Shown here: piece after piece, positions 31,199-37,924 of the stretch | How positions within the stretch are numbered: the stretch's first letter is position 1 | How the letters are laid out: every line of letters begins with the position of its first letter | Origin: Lentzea californiensis | Lineage (GTDB): Bacteria; Actinomycetota; Actinomycetes; Mycobacteriales; Pseudonocardiaceae | Length of the DNA stretch: 64,000 nucleotides | Assembly (NCBI RefSeq): GCF_024648825.1 | Contig: NZ_JANBBE010000001.1 | Coordinates: 1,054,001-1,118,000 of the forward strand | Direction: 5' to 3' | Made by a program: the position numbers and the translations under genes | The notes under the pieces: model-generated | What the model was told of the DNA's origin: nothing | The model's database searches: none | Seen by the model: only the letters and a program-made list of their open reading frames with translations

Positions 31199-33356
31199 GC
31201 CGGTCCTCCTCGGCATCCGGCACCACGGTCCCGGCTCGGCCCGGATGGTCAAGCGGGCGCTGGAGCAGACGAGCCCTGCGCTCATCCTGATCGAGGGACC
31301 ACCGGAGGCGGACCCGCTCCTCGAGCACGTCCACGCCCTGACGCCGCCCGTCGCGATCCTGCTGCACGACGAGACCGAACCCGAGAGCGCGGCGTTCTGG
31401 CCGTTCGCGGAGTTCTCGCCGGAGTGGCAGGCGCTCAAGTACGCGAGCGAGAACGGCACCACAGCACGCTTCTTCGACCTGCCGGCCGCGGCGTCGATCG
31501 GCGACGACGGCCCGAGCGGCACCGTCGACCCGATCGGCCTGCTCGCCGAGGCCGCGGGCTTCGACGACCCGGAACGCTGGTGGGAGGACGTGGTCGAGCA
31601 CAGCGCGTCGGACCCGCTCGACCTCGCGGGCGCCATCGCCAAGGCCATGGTCGCCGTGCGCGCGGAGTTCGAAGGCGAAGTCGGCGAACGCACGCTGCGC
31701 CGAGAAGCGTTCATGCGCCAGACGATCCGCAAGGCGCGCAAGGAGACCGACGGCCCGATAGTCGTGGTCTGTGGCGCCTGGCACGTCCCGGCGTTGCTCG
31801 CCACACCGACCGTCGCCGCCGACACCGCGTTGCTCAAAGGCCTGCGCCGCCGCAAGATCTCCGGCACCTGGGTCCCGTGGAGCCACGGTCAGCTGGCCGC
31901 CGAATCGGGCTACGGCGCCGGCATCGACTCCCCGGGCTGGTACGCGCACCTCTGGCAGCACCAGGCCGACGTGGTCCCGCGCTGGTTCGCCAAAGCCGCC
32001 GCCGTGCTCCGGGAAGAAGACCTGCCGGCGTCGACGGCGAGCGCGGTGGAAGCCGTCCGGCTCGCGGAAACCCTTGCCGCACTGCGGGAACGCCCCAGCG
32101 CAGGCCTGAGCGAGGTCAACGAGGCAGCACTCGCCGTCCTCTGCGGAGGCGAGGAGATCCACCTCCGGCTGGTCCACCGCAAACTCGTCGTCGGCGAACG
32201 CCTGGGCGAGGTGGGCGACGCCGTCCCGCGTTCACCGCTGGCCGCGGACCTCCAGCGCCTGCAACGCAAACTCCGCCTTCCCGCGGACGTCCAGCCCAAG
32301 CAGCTCAAGCTGGACCTGCGCAAGGACACCGACCGCGAACGCTCGAAACTCCTGCAGCGCCTGGACGTCCTGGGCGTGCCGTGGGGCAGGCCGGACCGCT
32401 CCAACTCCCTCGGCACCTTCGCCGAGGTGTGGCAGCTCCGCTGGGACCCGGTCTTCGCGGTGTCCGTGGCCGTGGCCGCCCGTCACGGCACCACCGTCCA
32501 CACGGCAGCCGAGACCGTCCTCGTCCAGGCCGCCAAGGACGCCACGCGGGTGGCCGACGCCGCCGCGGCCCTCACCAAGTCCGTGGGCTGCGAGCTCCCC
32601 GCGGCCGTCGCCGAGGCCCGCAACGCCCTGGACCGGTGCGCCGCGATGGCCACCGACGCCCTCGAACTGTTGGCCGCCCTCCCGGACCTGGCCAGGACGG
32701 TCCGCTACGGCTCGGTCCGGGGCACCGATCCGGAACTGCTGCGCGTGGCCCTGCACGGCCTGCTCACCCGAGGAGCCGTGGGCCTCCCGATCGCCTGCCG
32801 CAACGTCGACGACGAAACGGCGGAACACGCCCTGCAGGTGGTGGACGGCGCCCACGAGGCCACCCGCCTGGCAGCCGACGAAGACCACCAGAAGACCTGG
32901 TGGCGAGCCCTGCGCGCCCTCGTCAAGGCGGAAGCCCACGGCCTGCCGACGGGCAGGGCCACCCGCCTGCTCTGGGAAGCGGGCGAACTGACCAGCGACG
33001 ACGTGGCCGCCCGCCTGCACCGCTCGGTCGCCACCGCGTTCGTCGCGGGCTTCCTGCGCGGTTCGGCCACCCTCCTGGCAGCCGACCCGCGCCTTTTCGG
33101 CCTCATCGACGAGTGGCTCAGCGGCCTGCGCGGCGAGGCGTTCGACGACGCCCTGCCCCTGCTCCGGCGAGCCGTCACCGACTTCACGCCGGCCGAGCGC
33201 CGCCTGCTCGGCGAACGCGTCGTCGCGGGCGAGACCCCGCAGCCGGCGGCCGGCGACGAGTGGGACCTGGAGATCGCCGAACGCCTCGCCGCTCACGTCC
33301 GCGGCCTGATGGCCGGAGTTTCACGACCGCCGGATCCGGCCATCCCAGAGGCGTGA
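31191..33356 (+). CDS. DUF5682 family protein (YehM-like)
   Basis: 721-residue soluble protein, corresponding to E. coli YehM (about 759 residues) in the yehLMPQ set. Conserved N-terminal LLGIRHHGPGSARMV and LILIEGPPEADPLL, followed by VVVCGAWHVPALL (about 190-205). These Arg-His-His and Glu-Gly-Pro motifs recall TraB/ChaN-type alpha/beta enzymes, though I cannot confirm catalysis. The C-terminal half is helical. GTG at 31191 overlaps the ATPase end by 8 bp; the stop overlaps the next small gene (GTGA). Confidence 0.85.
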   Translation: MTEPVLLGIRHHGPGSARMVKRALEQTSPALILIEGPPEADPLLEHVHALTPPVAILLHDETEPESAAFWPFAEFSPEWQALKYASENGTTARFFDLPAAASIGDDGPSGTVDPIGLLAEAAGFDDPERWWEDVVEHSASDPLDLAGAIAKAMVAVRAEFEGEVGERTLRREAFMRQTIRKARKETDGPIVVVCGAWHVPALLATPTVAADTALLKGLRRRKISGTWVPWSHGQLAAESGYGAGIDSPGWYAHLWQHQADVVPRWFAKAAAVLREEDLPASTASAVEAVRLAETLAALRERPSAGLSEVNEAALAVLCGGEEIHLRLVHRKLVVGERLGEVGDAVPRSPLAADLQRLQRKLRLPADVQPKQLKLDLRKDTDRERSKLLQRLDVLGVPWGRPDRSNSLGTFAEVWQLRWDPVFAVSVAVAARHGTTVHTAAETVLVQAAKDATRVADAAAALTKSVGCELPAAVAEARNALDRCAAMATDALELLAALPDLARTVRYGSVRGTDPELLRVALHGLLTRGAVGLPIACRNVDDETAEHALQVVDGAHEATRLAADEDHQKTWWRALRALVKAEAHGLPTGRATRLLWEAGELTSDDVAARLHRSVATAFVAGFLRGSATLLAADPRLFGLIDEWLSGLRGEAFDDALPLLRRAVTDFTPAERRLLGERVVAGETPQPAAGDEWDLEIAERLAAHVRGLMAGVSRPPDPAIPEA

Positions 33357-33664
33357 CCGCACCGGAAGAACACCGCCTCATCGCACCTGACGAAGAGCGC
33401 CCCGCCGCGTCCGGCGAGGACCATCTCGCCGCGTCGGACGGCGACGGCCTTGCGGCCTCGGACGGGGACCGCCCCGTCGCCTCGGGCGAAGGCCGCCCTG
33501 CCGCGTCGGGCGAAAGCCTCCTCACCACCCCGCCGGACGAGAGCCGCCTCGACGAGACCCAGCACCTCATCGACGAGGCCAAGAAGATCGCCCACGACCT
33601 GCGCGAAGAGGTACCGGACACCGCTGGCGCGCCTCCCCGCGAAGAAGGCTCGCCGGCGAACTAG
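33353..33664 (+). CDS. Small acidic protein with octapeptide repeats
   Basis: 103-residue acidic protein closing the MoxR/SWIM operon, coupled by GTGA overlap to the DUF5682 gene. Residues 8-55 are six 8-residue units of the type R-P-A-A-S-G-E-D. Residues 64-82 (DETQHLIDEAKKIAHDLREE) form a likely amphipathic helix. No transmembrane segment. No known family. The repeat region should be disordered, and the helix could be a docking peptide for a complex member (inference). Confidence 0.65.
   Translation: MTAPEEHRLIAPDEERPAASGEDHLAASDGDGLAASDGDRPVASGEGRPAASGESLLTTPPDESRLDETQHLIDEAKKIAHDLREEVPDTAGAPPREEGSPAN
33374..33517 (+). repeat. Six 24-bp tandem coding repeats
   Basis: Six consecutive 24-bp units (33374, 33398, 33422, 33446, 33470 and 33494) encode octapeptides RLIAPDEE, RPAASGED, HLAASDGD, GLAASDGD, RPVASGEG and RPAASGES. 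The first is most diverged. Confidence 0.8.
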
Positions 33665-33690
33665 CGGGAGCCAGCGCGAACCAGCGCGAG

Positions 33691-34035
33691 CTAGACGGAC
33701 CAGGGCGGCGTGATCGTCCGCCCGTCCGCCAGCGTGCCCTGGATGCCCACCGACGTGGCCACCAGCACCCGCGCCGGCCCGCCGGTCAGCGACAGCTCGG
33801 TGTTCGGCGGCACCACGATCGCGTCGCCGACGCCGGCGGTCTGCCCCTGGATCGTCACCGATCCGGACAGCACGTAGAACACCTCCTCCTTCGACGCGCG
33901 GTGAGGCGTCCCGTCGCCCCCTTCCGGCACGTCGACGGTCCACAGCGCGATCTCCGCACTGCCGCGCGACGGCACGGCCAGCGGCCTGAACTCGAACCCG
34001 CCGAACTCGAACAGCTCCGCGGAATCTCCGGTCAC
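33691..34035 (-). CDS. Cupin-domain protein
   Basis: 114-residue single-domain cupin (beta-barrel). Motif 1 region is GTPHRASKEEVFYVLSGSVTI (metal-type His and Glu), and the second region is VGDAIVVPPNTELSLTGG, where the usual second His is replaced, so metal binding may be weak. GTG at 34035 has GGAGG 11 bases upstream; the frame is open to a TTG at 34062. Divergent from a MarR-family gene, with two operator-like repeats between, so it is probably a MarR target. Confidence 0.87.
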   Translation of the reverse strand: MTGDSAELFEFGGFEFRPLAVPSRGSAEIALWTVDVPEGGDGTPHRASKEEVFYVLSGSVTIQGQTAGVGDAIVVPPNTELSLTGGPARVLVATSVGIQGTLADGRTITPPWSV

Positions 34036-34057
34036 CAGCAAGACAACCTCCAAAGTA

Positions 34058-34102
34058 GTCAACCAAGTTGTCTAACCTTAGAATAAGGTCAACCAGGTTG
34101 TC
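34058..34102. promoter_or_regulatory. Paired MarR-type operators
   Basis: Two copies of a 15-bp hyphenated dyad, GTCAACCAAGTTGTC (34058-34072) and GTCAACCAGGTTGTC (34088-34102), exactly 30 bp apart, in the space between the divergent cupin and MarR genes. Likely binding sites of the adjacent MarR protein. Confidence 0.7.
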
Positions 34103-34124
34103 TACCCCACAAGGGAAGTCCACG

Positions 34125-34574
34125 ATGGATCCGGTGCCGATGCTGCTGGCGATGACGTACCGCGCCATGGGCGACCAGTTCCACGACCGGCTCCGGCAGA
34201 TCGGCCTCGAACCGCTCAGGCCCGCGCACGGCTACGTCTTCCGGTTCCTCAAGGAGAAGCGCGCCACCACCGTCGACATCGGACAGCACCTCGGCGTCAC
34301 GAAGCAGGCCGCCGCGAAGATCGTCAACGAGCTCGACGAGTGGGGTTACGTCCTGCGGGAGCCGCACCCGACGGACAAGCGCGCCCAGTACGTCACGCTG
34401 ACCACGAAGGGCCGTGACTACCTGAAGTTCGCGGACAACCTGTGGTCCGACCTCGAAGGCGAGATGGCCGAGGCGATCGGCGAGGACACGCTCGCCACCA
34501 TCCGGCAGGGCCTCGCCGCGTACCTGCGGCACGTCCACGGCGAGGACCAGCCGGGCCTCCGTCCGGTCTGGTGA
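34125..34574 (+). CDS. MarR-family transcriptional regulator
   Basis: 149-residue winged-HTH repressor. Recognition region is TTVDIGQHLGVTKQAAAKIVNELDEWGYV (about 47-75) followed by the wing HPTDKRAQYVTLT. The typical dimerising helices lie at both ends. ATG at 34125 with AAGGGA upstream. Divergent from the cupin gene over two matching operators, so autoregulation and control of the cupin are likely. The inducing ligand is unknown. Confidence 0.92.
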   Translation: MDPVPMLLAMTYRAMGDQFHDRLRQIGLEPLRPAHGYVFRFLKEKRATTVDIGQHLGVTKQAAAKIVNELDEWGYVLREPHPTDKRAQYVTLTTKGRDYLKFADNLWSDLEGEMAEAIGEDTLATIRQGLAAYLRHVHGEDQPGLRPVW

Positions 34575-34578
34575 GGCC

Positions 34579-35169
34579 CTAGAACACCTGCGTCAACGCG
34601 ACCACGGCGAACACCGCGAAGACCACCCCGGCCACCCGCTGGATCCAGTGCGTCGGCAACCGCCCGGCGAGCTTGCGTCCCACCAGGACGGCCAGCCCGG
34701 CCACGGCGACGAGTGCGAGCCAGGCGCCGAGACCGACGGCCAGCGGCGCGCCGTACCTGGCGGTGATGCCGGCGGTCGCGAGCTGCGAGGCGTCACCCCA
34801 CTCGGCCGCGAACAGCACGCCGAACGACGTCAGCGCCGCACGCCAGAACGGCACGGTGGCACGTGTCCCCGCCTCGTCGGCAGAGTCGTCGTCACGCGAG
34901 AAACCCTCCTTGAGCAGCATGAACGCGCCCACGCCGAACAGCAGGGCGACCACTCCGGCGACCACGCGGTCGGGGAGCAGGGTGATGGCGGAACCGAACG
35001 CGACGGCCACCACGCTCTGCACGGCGAACGCGGCGACGACGCCGACGAACACCGGCCAGGCGCGGTAACGAGTGGTCAGCACGAGGGTGGCGACCATCGT
35101 CTTGTCCGGGAGCTCGACGAGGAACACCACCGCGAAGGCGGTGATGAACGCGAGCAATGATGTGGCCAC
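34579..35169 (-). CDS. GDT1/TMEM165 (UPF0016) family cation exporter, probably Mn2+
   Basis: 196-residue membrane protein with six helices and the twin family motifs ELPDKT (19-24) and EWGDAS (123-128), arranged as two antiparallel halves. Bacterial UPF0016 proteins (MneA/Mnx type) export or compartmentalise Mn2+. GTG at 35169 follows a GGAGG site. Upstream, on the same strand, lies a leader with the hallmarks of the manganese riboswitch yybP-ykoY, which strongly supports a Mn role. An acidic loop (RDDDSADEAG) separates the halves. Confidence 0.93.
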   Translation of the reverse strand: MATSLLAFITAFAVVFLVELPDKTMVATLVLTTRYRAWPVFVGVVAAFAVQSVVAVAFGSAITLLPDRVVAGVVALLFGVGAFMLLKEGFSRDDDSADEAGTRATVPFWRAALTSFGVLFAAEWGDASQLATAGITARYGAPLAVGLGAWLALVAVAGLAVLVGRKLAGRLPTHWIQRVAGVVFAVFAVVALTQVF

Positions 35170-35174
35170 GAGGT

Positions 35175-35206
35175 CCTCCACGTCCGAGTACGTACCCGGA
35201 CGGAGG
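35175..35206 (-). promoter_or_regulatory. Hairpin covering the GDT1 ribosome site
   Basis: CGTCCG (35081-type arm at 35081+100, i.e. 35181-35186) pairs with CGGACG (35197-35202), and the flanking CCTCC/GGAGG (35175-35179 / 35202-35206) extends the stem. The GGAGG Shine-Dalgarno site of the GDT1-family gene lies inside it, suggesting translational control linked to the riboswitch. Confidence 0.55.
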
Positions 35207-35213
35207 CGCGACA

Positions 35214-35368
35214 GACCCCGACCAGGCATGCTGCAACCTGGCCGGAGGTCTCGTTCGCCCGACAAGTTCATCGGGTGTGGGACCGGATCCACTCGAAGGC
35301 GGACCAGTATGTCGATCTCCACGCCACCGGCCGCGAACTCCGGTGGGAACTACTCCCCTCTGGCACAT
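35214..35368 (-). ncRNA. Probable yybP-ykoY manganese riboswitch
   Basis: Minus-strand leader of the GDT1-family gene. It carries, in the family order, GGGGAGTAG (35358-35350), TCGACATACTGG (35315-35304) and GAGACCTCC (35252-35244), the conserved blocks of yybP-ykoY aptamers. AGAGG before the first block can pair with CCTC of the last (P1). The last block can instead pair in a hairpin at 35214-35250 (about 12 bp), giving mutually exclusive folds. The downstream gene is a known class of yybP-ykoY target. No covariance search could be run. Confidence 0.72.
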
Positions 35369-35411
35369 ACATCGTATCCGACGCATGTCACCCACAAGGC
35401 GTGACCTCGCG

Positions 35412-35455
35412 CACGGGACCTAGGTCCCGACCATGGACGGGACCGTCGTACCTGA
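35412..35455 (+). promoter_or_regulatory. DevR/DosR-type boxes upstream of cydA
   Basis: Perfect 16-bp palindrome CGGGACCTAGGTCCCG (35414-35429). Over 35412-35431, 15 of 20 positions match the mycobacterial DevR box TTSGGGACTWWAGTCCCSAA. A weaker copy with GGGAC (35439-35443) and GTACC (35448-35452) follows 24 bp downstream. The pair ends about 35 bp before the cydA start. The 319-bp gap 35170-35488 thus holds the riboswitch leader on one strand and this element for cydA. Confidence 0.6.
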
Positions 35456-35488
35456 TGGCAGCCATGATCCACACCTACGCTCGAAGAC

Positions 35489-36943
35489 GTGGAAGTACTC
35501 GAACTCGCGCGGTGGCAGTTCGGCATCACCACCGTCTACCACTTTCTGATGGTGCCGCTGACGATCGGCCTTTCCCTGCTCGTCGCGGGGATGCAGACCG
35601 CGTGGGTGCGCACGGGCAACGAGCGCTACTACAAGATGACGAAGTTCTGGGGGAAGCTCCTCCTGATCAACTTCGCCATGGGCGTCGTGACGGGCATCGT
35701 GCAGGAGTTCCAGTTCGGCATGGCCTGGAGCGCCTACTCGCGGTTCGTCGGTGACGTGTTCGGCGCTCCGCTCGCGATGGAGGGGATCGTCGCCTTCTTC
35801 GTCGAGTCGACCTTCCTCGGTCTGTGGATCTTCGGCTGGGACAAGCTGCCGAAGAAGGTCCACCTCGCCTGCGCCTGGGCGTTCTCGCTCGCCACGATGG
35901 CCAGCGCGTACTTCATCCTCGCCGCCAACTCGTGGATGCAGCACCCGGTCGGCATCGAGATGCACGAGGGCCGTCCGCGCCTCACCTCGATCTGGGCCGT
36001 GCTGACGAACAACACGACGCTCGCCGCCTTCCCGCACACCATCGCGGGCGCGTTCGCGGTGTCCGCCGCGTTCCTCGTGGGCATCGCCGCCTGGCACCTG
36101 CACCGCAAGTCGGAGGAGGAACGGGTCTGGCGCAGCTCGCTCAAGCTCGGCACCTGGGTCGGCGTCGTCGCGTTCAGCGCGCTGGCGATCACCGGTGACC
36201 TGCAGGGCAAGCTGATGTTCGAGCAGCAGCCGATGAAGATGGCCGCCGCGGAAGCCTTGTGCCACACCGAACAGCCCGCGAGCTTCAGCATCTTCGCGAT
36301 CGGCGACGTCACCAGGCCCGACTGCGAGAACGTCAAGAGCATCACGGTGCCCGCACTGCTGAGTTTCCTGGCGCACAACGACTTCAGCAGCGAGGTCAAG
36401 GGCATCCAGGACCTCGTCCCGATGTACCAGGAGAAGTACGGCGAGTTCTACCCGGTCGACGAGCGGCTGGGCGAGCTCAGCGGCAAGCCGATCGACTACG
36501 TGCCCGCGCTTCCCGTGACGTACTGGGGTTTCCGGTTGATGATCGGGTTCGGCGGCATCTCGGCCGGTCTCGGTGTCTTCATGCTCTGGTTGACCCGCAG
36601 GAACCGGACGCCCGCCGGATGGTGGTTCCCGGTTCTCGGCCTCGCCGGCATCGCGACGCCCTTCCTGGCCAACAGCGCGGGCTGGATCTTCACGGAGATG
36701 GGGCGGCAGCCGTTCGTGGTGGTGCCGAACCCGACGGGGATCGACGGGGTCTGGATGTTCACCGCGCAGGCGGTCTCGAACAGCACACCCGGCGAGATCC
36801 TGACCTCGCTCATCGCGCTCACCACGGTCTACAGCGTGCTGGCGGTCGTGGAGTTCTACCTGATCCGCAAGTACGTCAGAGGCGGGATTCCGGGCGTGCT
36901 GCCCCAGAAGACCGACGACGGCGCCCTGGCGTTCGCGTACTAG
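35489..36943 (+). CDS. cydA: Cytochrome bd oxidase subunit I
   Basis: 484-residue membrane subunit binding haems b558, b595 and d; oxidises quinol and reduces O2 at high affinity. ARWQFGITTVYHFLMVPLTIGLS includes His18 (b595/d region), GDLQGKLMFEQQPMKMAAAEAL starts the Q-loop with the conserved Met ligand region, and PVTYWGFRLMIGFG follows it. The Q-loop is the short type of actinobacteria. GTG start. First gene of cydA-cydB-cydDC. A DevR-like palindrome upstream suggests induction under low oxygen. Confidence 0.95.
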   Translation: MEVLELARWQFGITTVYHFLMVPLTIGLSLLVAGMQTAWVRTGNERYYKMTKFWGKLLLINFAMGVVTGIVQEFQFGMAWSAYSRFVGDVFGAPLAMEGIVAFFVESTFLGLWIFGWDKLPKKVHLACAWAFSLATMASAYFILAANSWMQHPVGIEMHEGRPRLTSIWAVLTNNTTLAAFPHTIAGAFAVSAAFLVGIAAWHLHRKSEEERVWRSSLKLGTWVGVVAFSALAITGDLQGKLMFEQQPMKMAAAEALCHTEQPASFSIFAIGDVTRPDCENVKSITVPALLSFLAHNDFSSEVKGIQDLVPMYQEKYGEFYPVDERLGELSGKPIDYVPALPVTYWGFRLMIGFGGISAGLGVFMLWLTRRNRTPAGWWFPVLGLAGIATPFLANSAGWIFTEMGRQPFVVVPNPTGIDGVWMFTAQAVSNSTPGEILTSLIALTTVYSVLAVVEFYLIRKYVRGGIPGVLPQKTDDGALAFAY

Positions 36944-36955
36944 GGGAGAGGCGAC

Positions 36956-37924
36956 GTGGAAACGCTCTGGTTCGTGCTGATCGCCGTGCTGTGGCTCGGC
37001 TATCTGTTCCTCGAAGGTTTCGACTTCGGTGTCGGCATGCTGCTGCCCGTCCTGGGCCGCGACAACGCCGAACGCCGAGTCATGATCAACACCATCGGGC
37101 CGGTCTGGGACGGCAACGAGGTGTGGCTCATCGTCGCGATCGGTGCCACGTTCGCGGCCTTCCCCGGCTGGTACGCGGCGCTCTTGAGCGCCGTGTACCT
37201 GCCGCTGACTTTGTTCCTGATCGCCCTGATCGGCCGTGGAGTGGCGTTCGACTACCGCGGCAAGGTCGACAACCCGCGCTGGCGAAGGGCCTGGGACTTC
37301 ACGATCGTCGCCGGCTCGTGGATCGCCACGCTCTGCGTCGGCCTGCTGATCTCGACGACGGTCCTGGGCCTGCCGATCGACGCGAACGGCGACCGGGTGG
37401 GGTCGCCCTTCGCGGCCATCCGGCTCGACACGATCATCGGCGCGCTCGCCTTCGCGGGGTACGCACTGGTGCACGGCGCGGTGTTCACGGCGCTCAAGAC
37501 CGAGGGCGAGATCCGCGAACGTGCCCGCCGCGTCGCGGTCATGCTCGCGCCCGTCGCACTCCTGCCGTTGGTCGCGCTGCTCGCGATCGTCGCCGGGCTC
37601 TGGGCGGGCGTGGTCGCGCTGATCCTCGTCGCCGCGATGTGGCGGTTGACCGTGAACCGCGAGGGCCAGTCGTTCGCGTTGATGGGCCTCGCGATCGCGG
37701 CGAGCGTCGCGATCCTGTTCGGCTCGCTCTACCCGAACGTCCTGCCGTCGACGTTGAACGACGCGTGGTCGCTCACGGTCGCCAACAGCGCGTCGAGCCC
37801 GTACACGTTGCAGGTGATCACGTGGGTCGCCGGCTTCGGCACGCCCGCGGTGCTCGTCTACCAGGGCTGGACCTACTGGGTGTTCCGCAAGCGCATCGGT
37901 GTCAAGCACATCCCAGCCGGATAG
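36956..37924 (+). CDS. cydB: Cytochrome bd oxidase subunit II
   Basis: 322-residue partner subunit with eight or nine helices. Family-typical N-terminus METLWFVLIAVLWLGYLFLEGFDFGVGMLLP and the following GPVWDGNEVWLIVA. GTG with GGGGAGAGG upstream, 12 bp after cydA. Its stop is immediately followed by the cydDC ATG (no gap), showing a single operon. Confidence 0.95.
   Translation: METLWFVLIAVLWLGYLFLEGFDFGVGMLLPVLGRDNAERRVMINTIGPVWDGNEVWLIVAIGATFAAFPGWYAALLSAVYLPLTLFLIALIGRGVAFDYRGKVDNPRWRRAWDFTIVAGSWIATLCVGLLISTTVLGLPIDANGDRVGSPFAAIRLDTIIGALAFAGYALVHGAVFTALKTEGEIRERARRVAVMLAPVALLPLVALLAIVAGLWAGVVALILVAAMWRLTVNREGQSFALMGLAIAASVAILFGSLYPNVLPSTLNDAWSLTVANSASSPYTLQVITWVAGFGTPAVLVYQGWTYWVFRKRIGVKHIPAG

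Noticed and set aside
33662..33694. Short direct and inverted repeats after the octapeptide-repeat gene
   Set aside because: Units are too short and imperfect (about 10 bp) to support a site, and the arms overlap the stop codons of two genes.
35380..35488. Rex-type operator before cydA
   Set aside because: No TTGTGAA-N-TTCACAA-like sequence found; the only strong dyad is the GGGAC/GTCCC palindrome.
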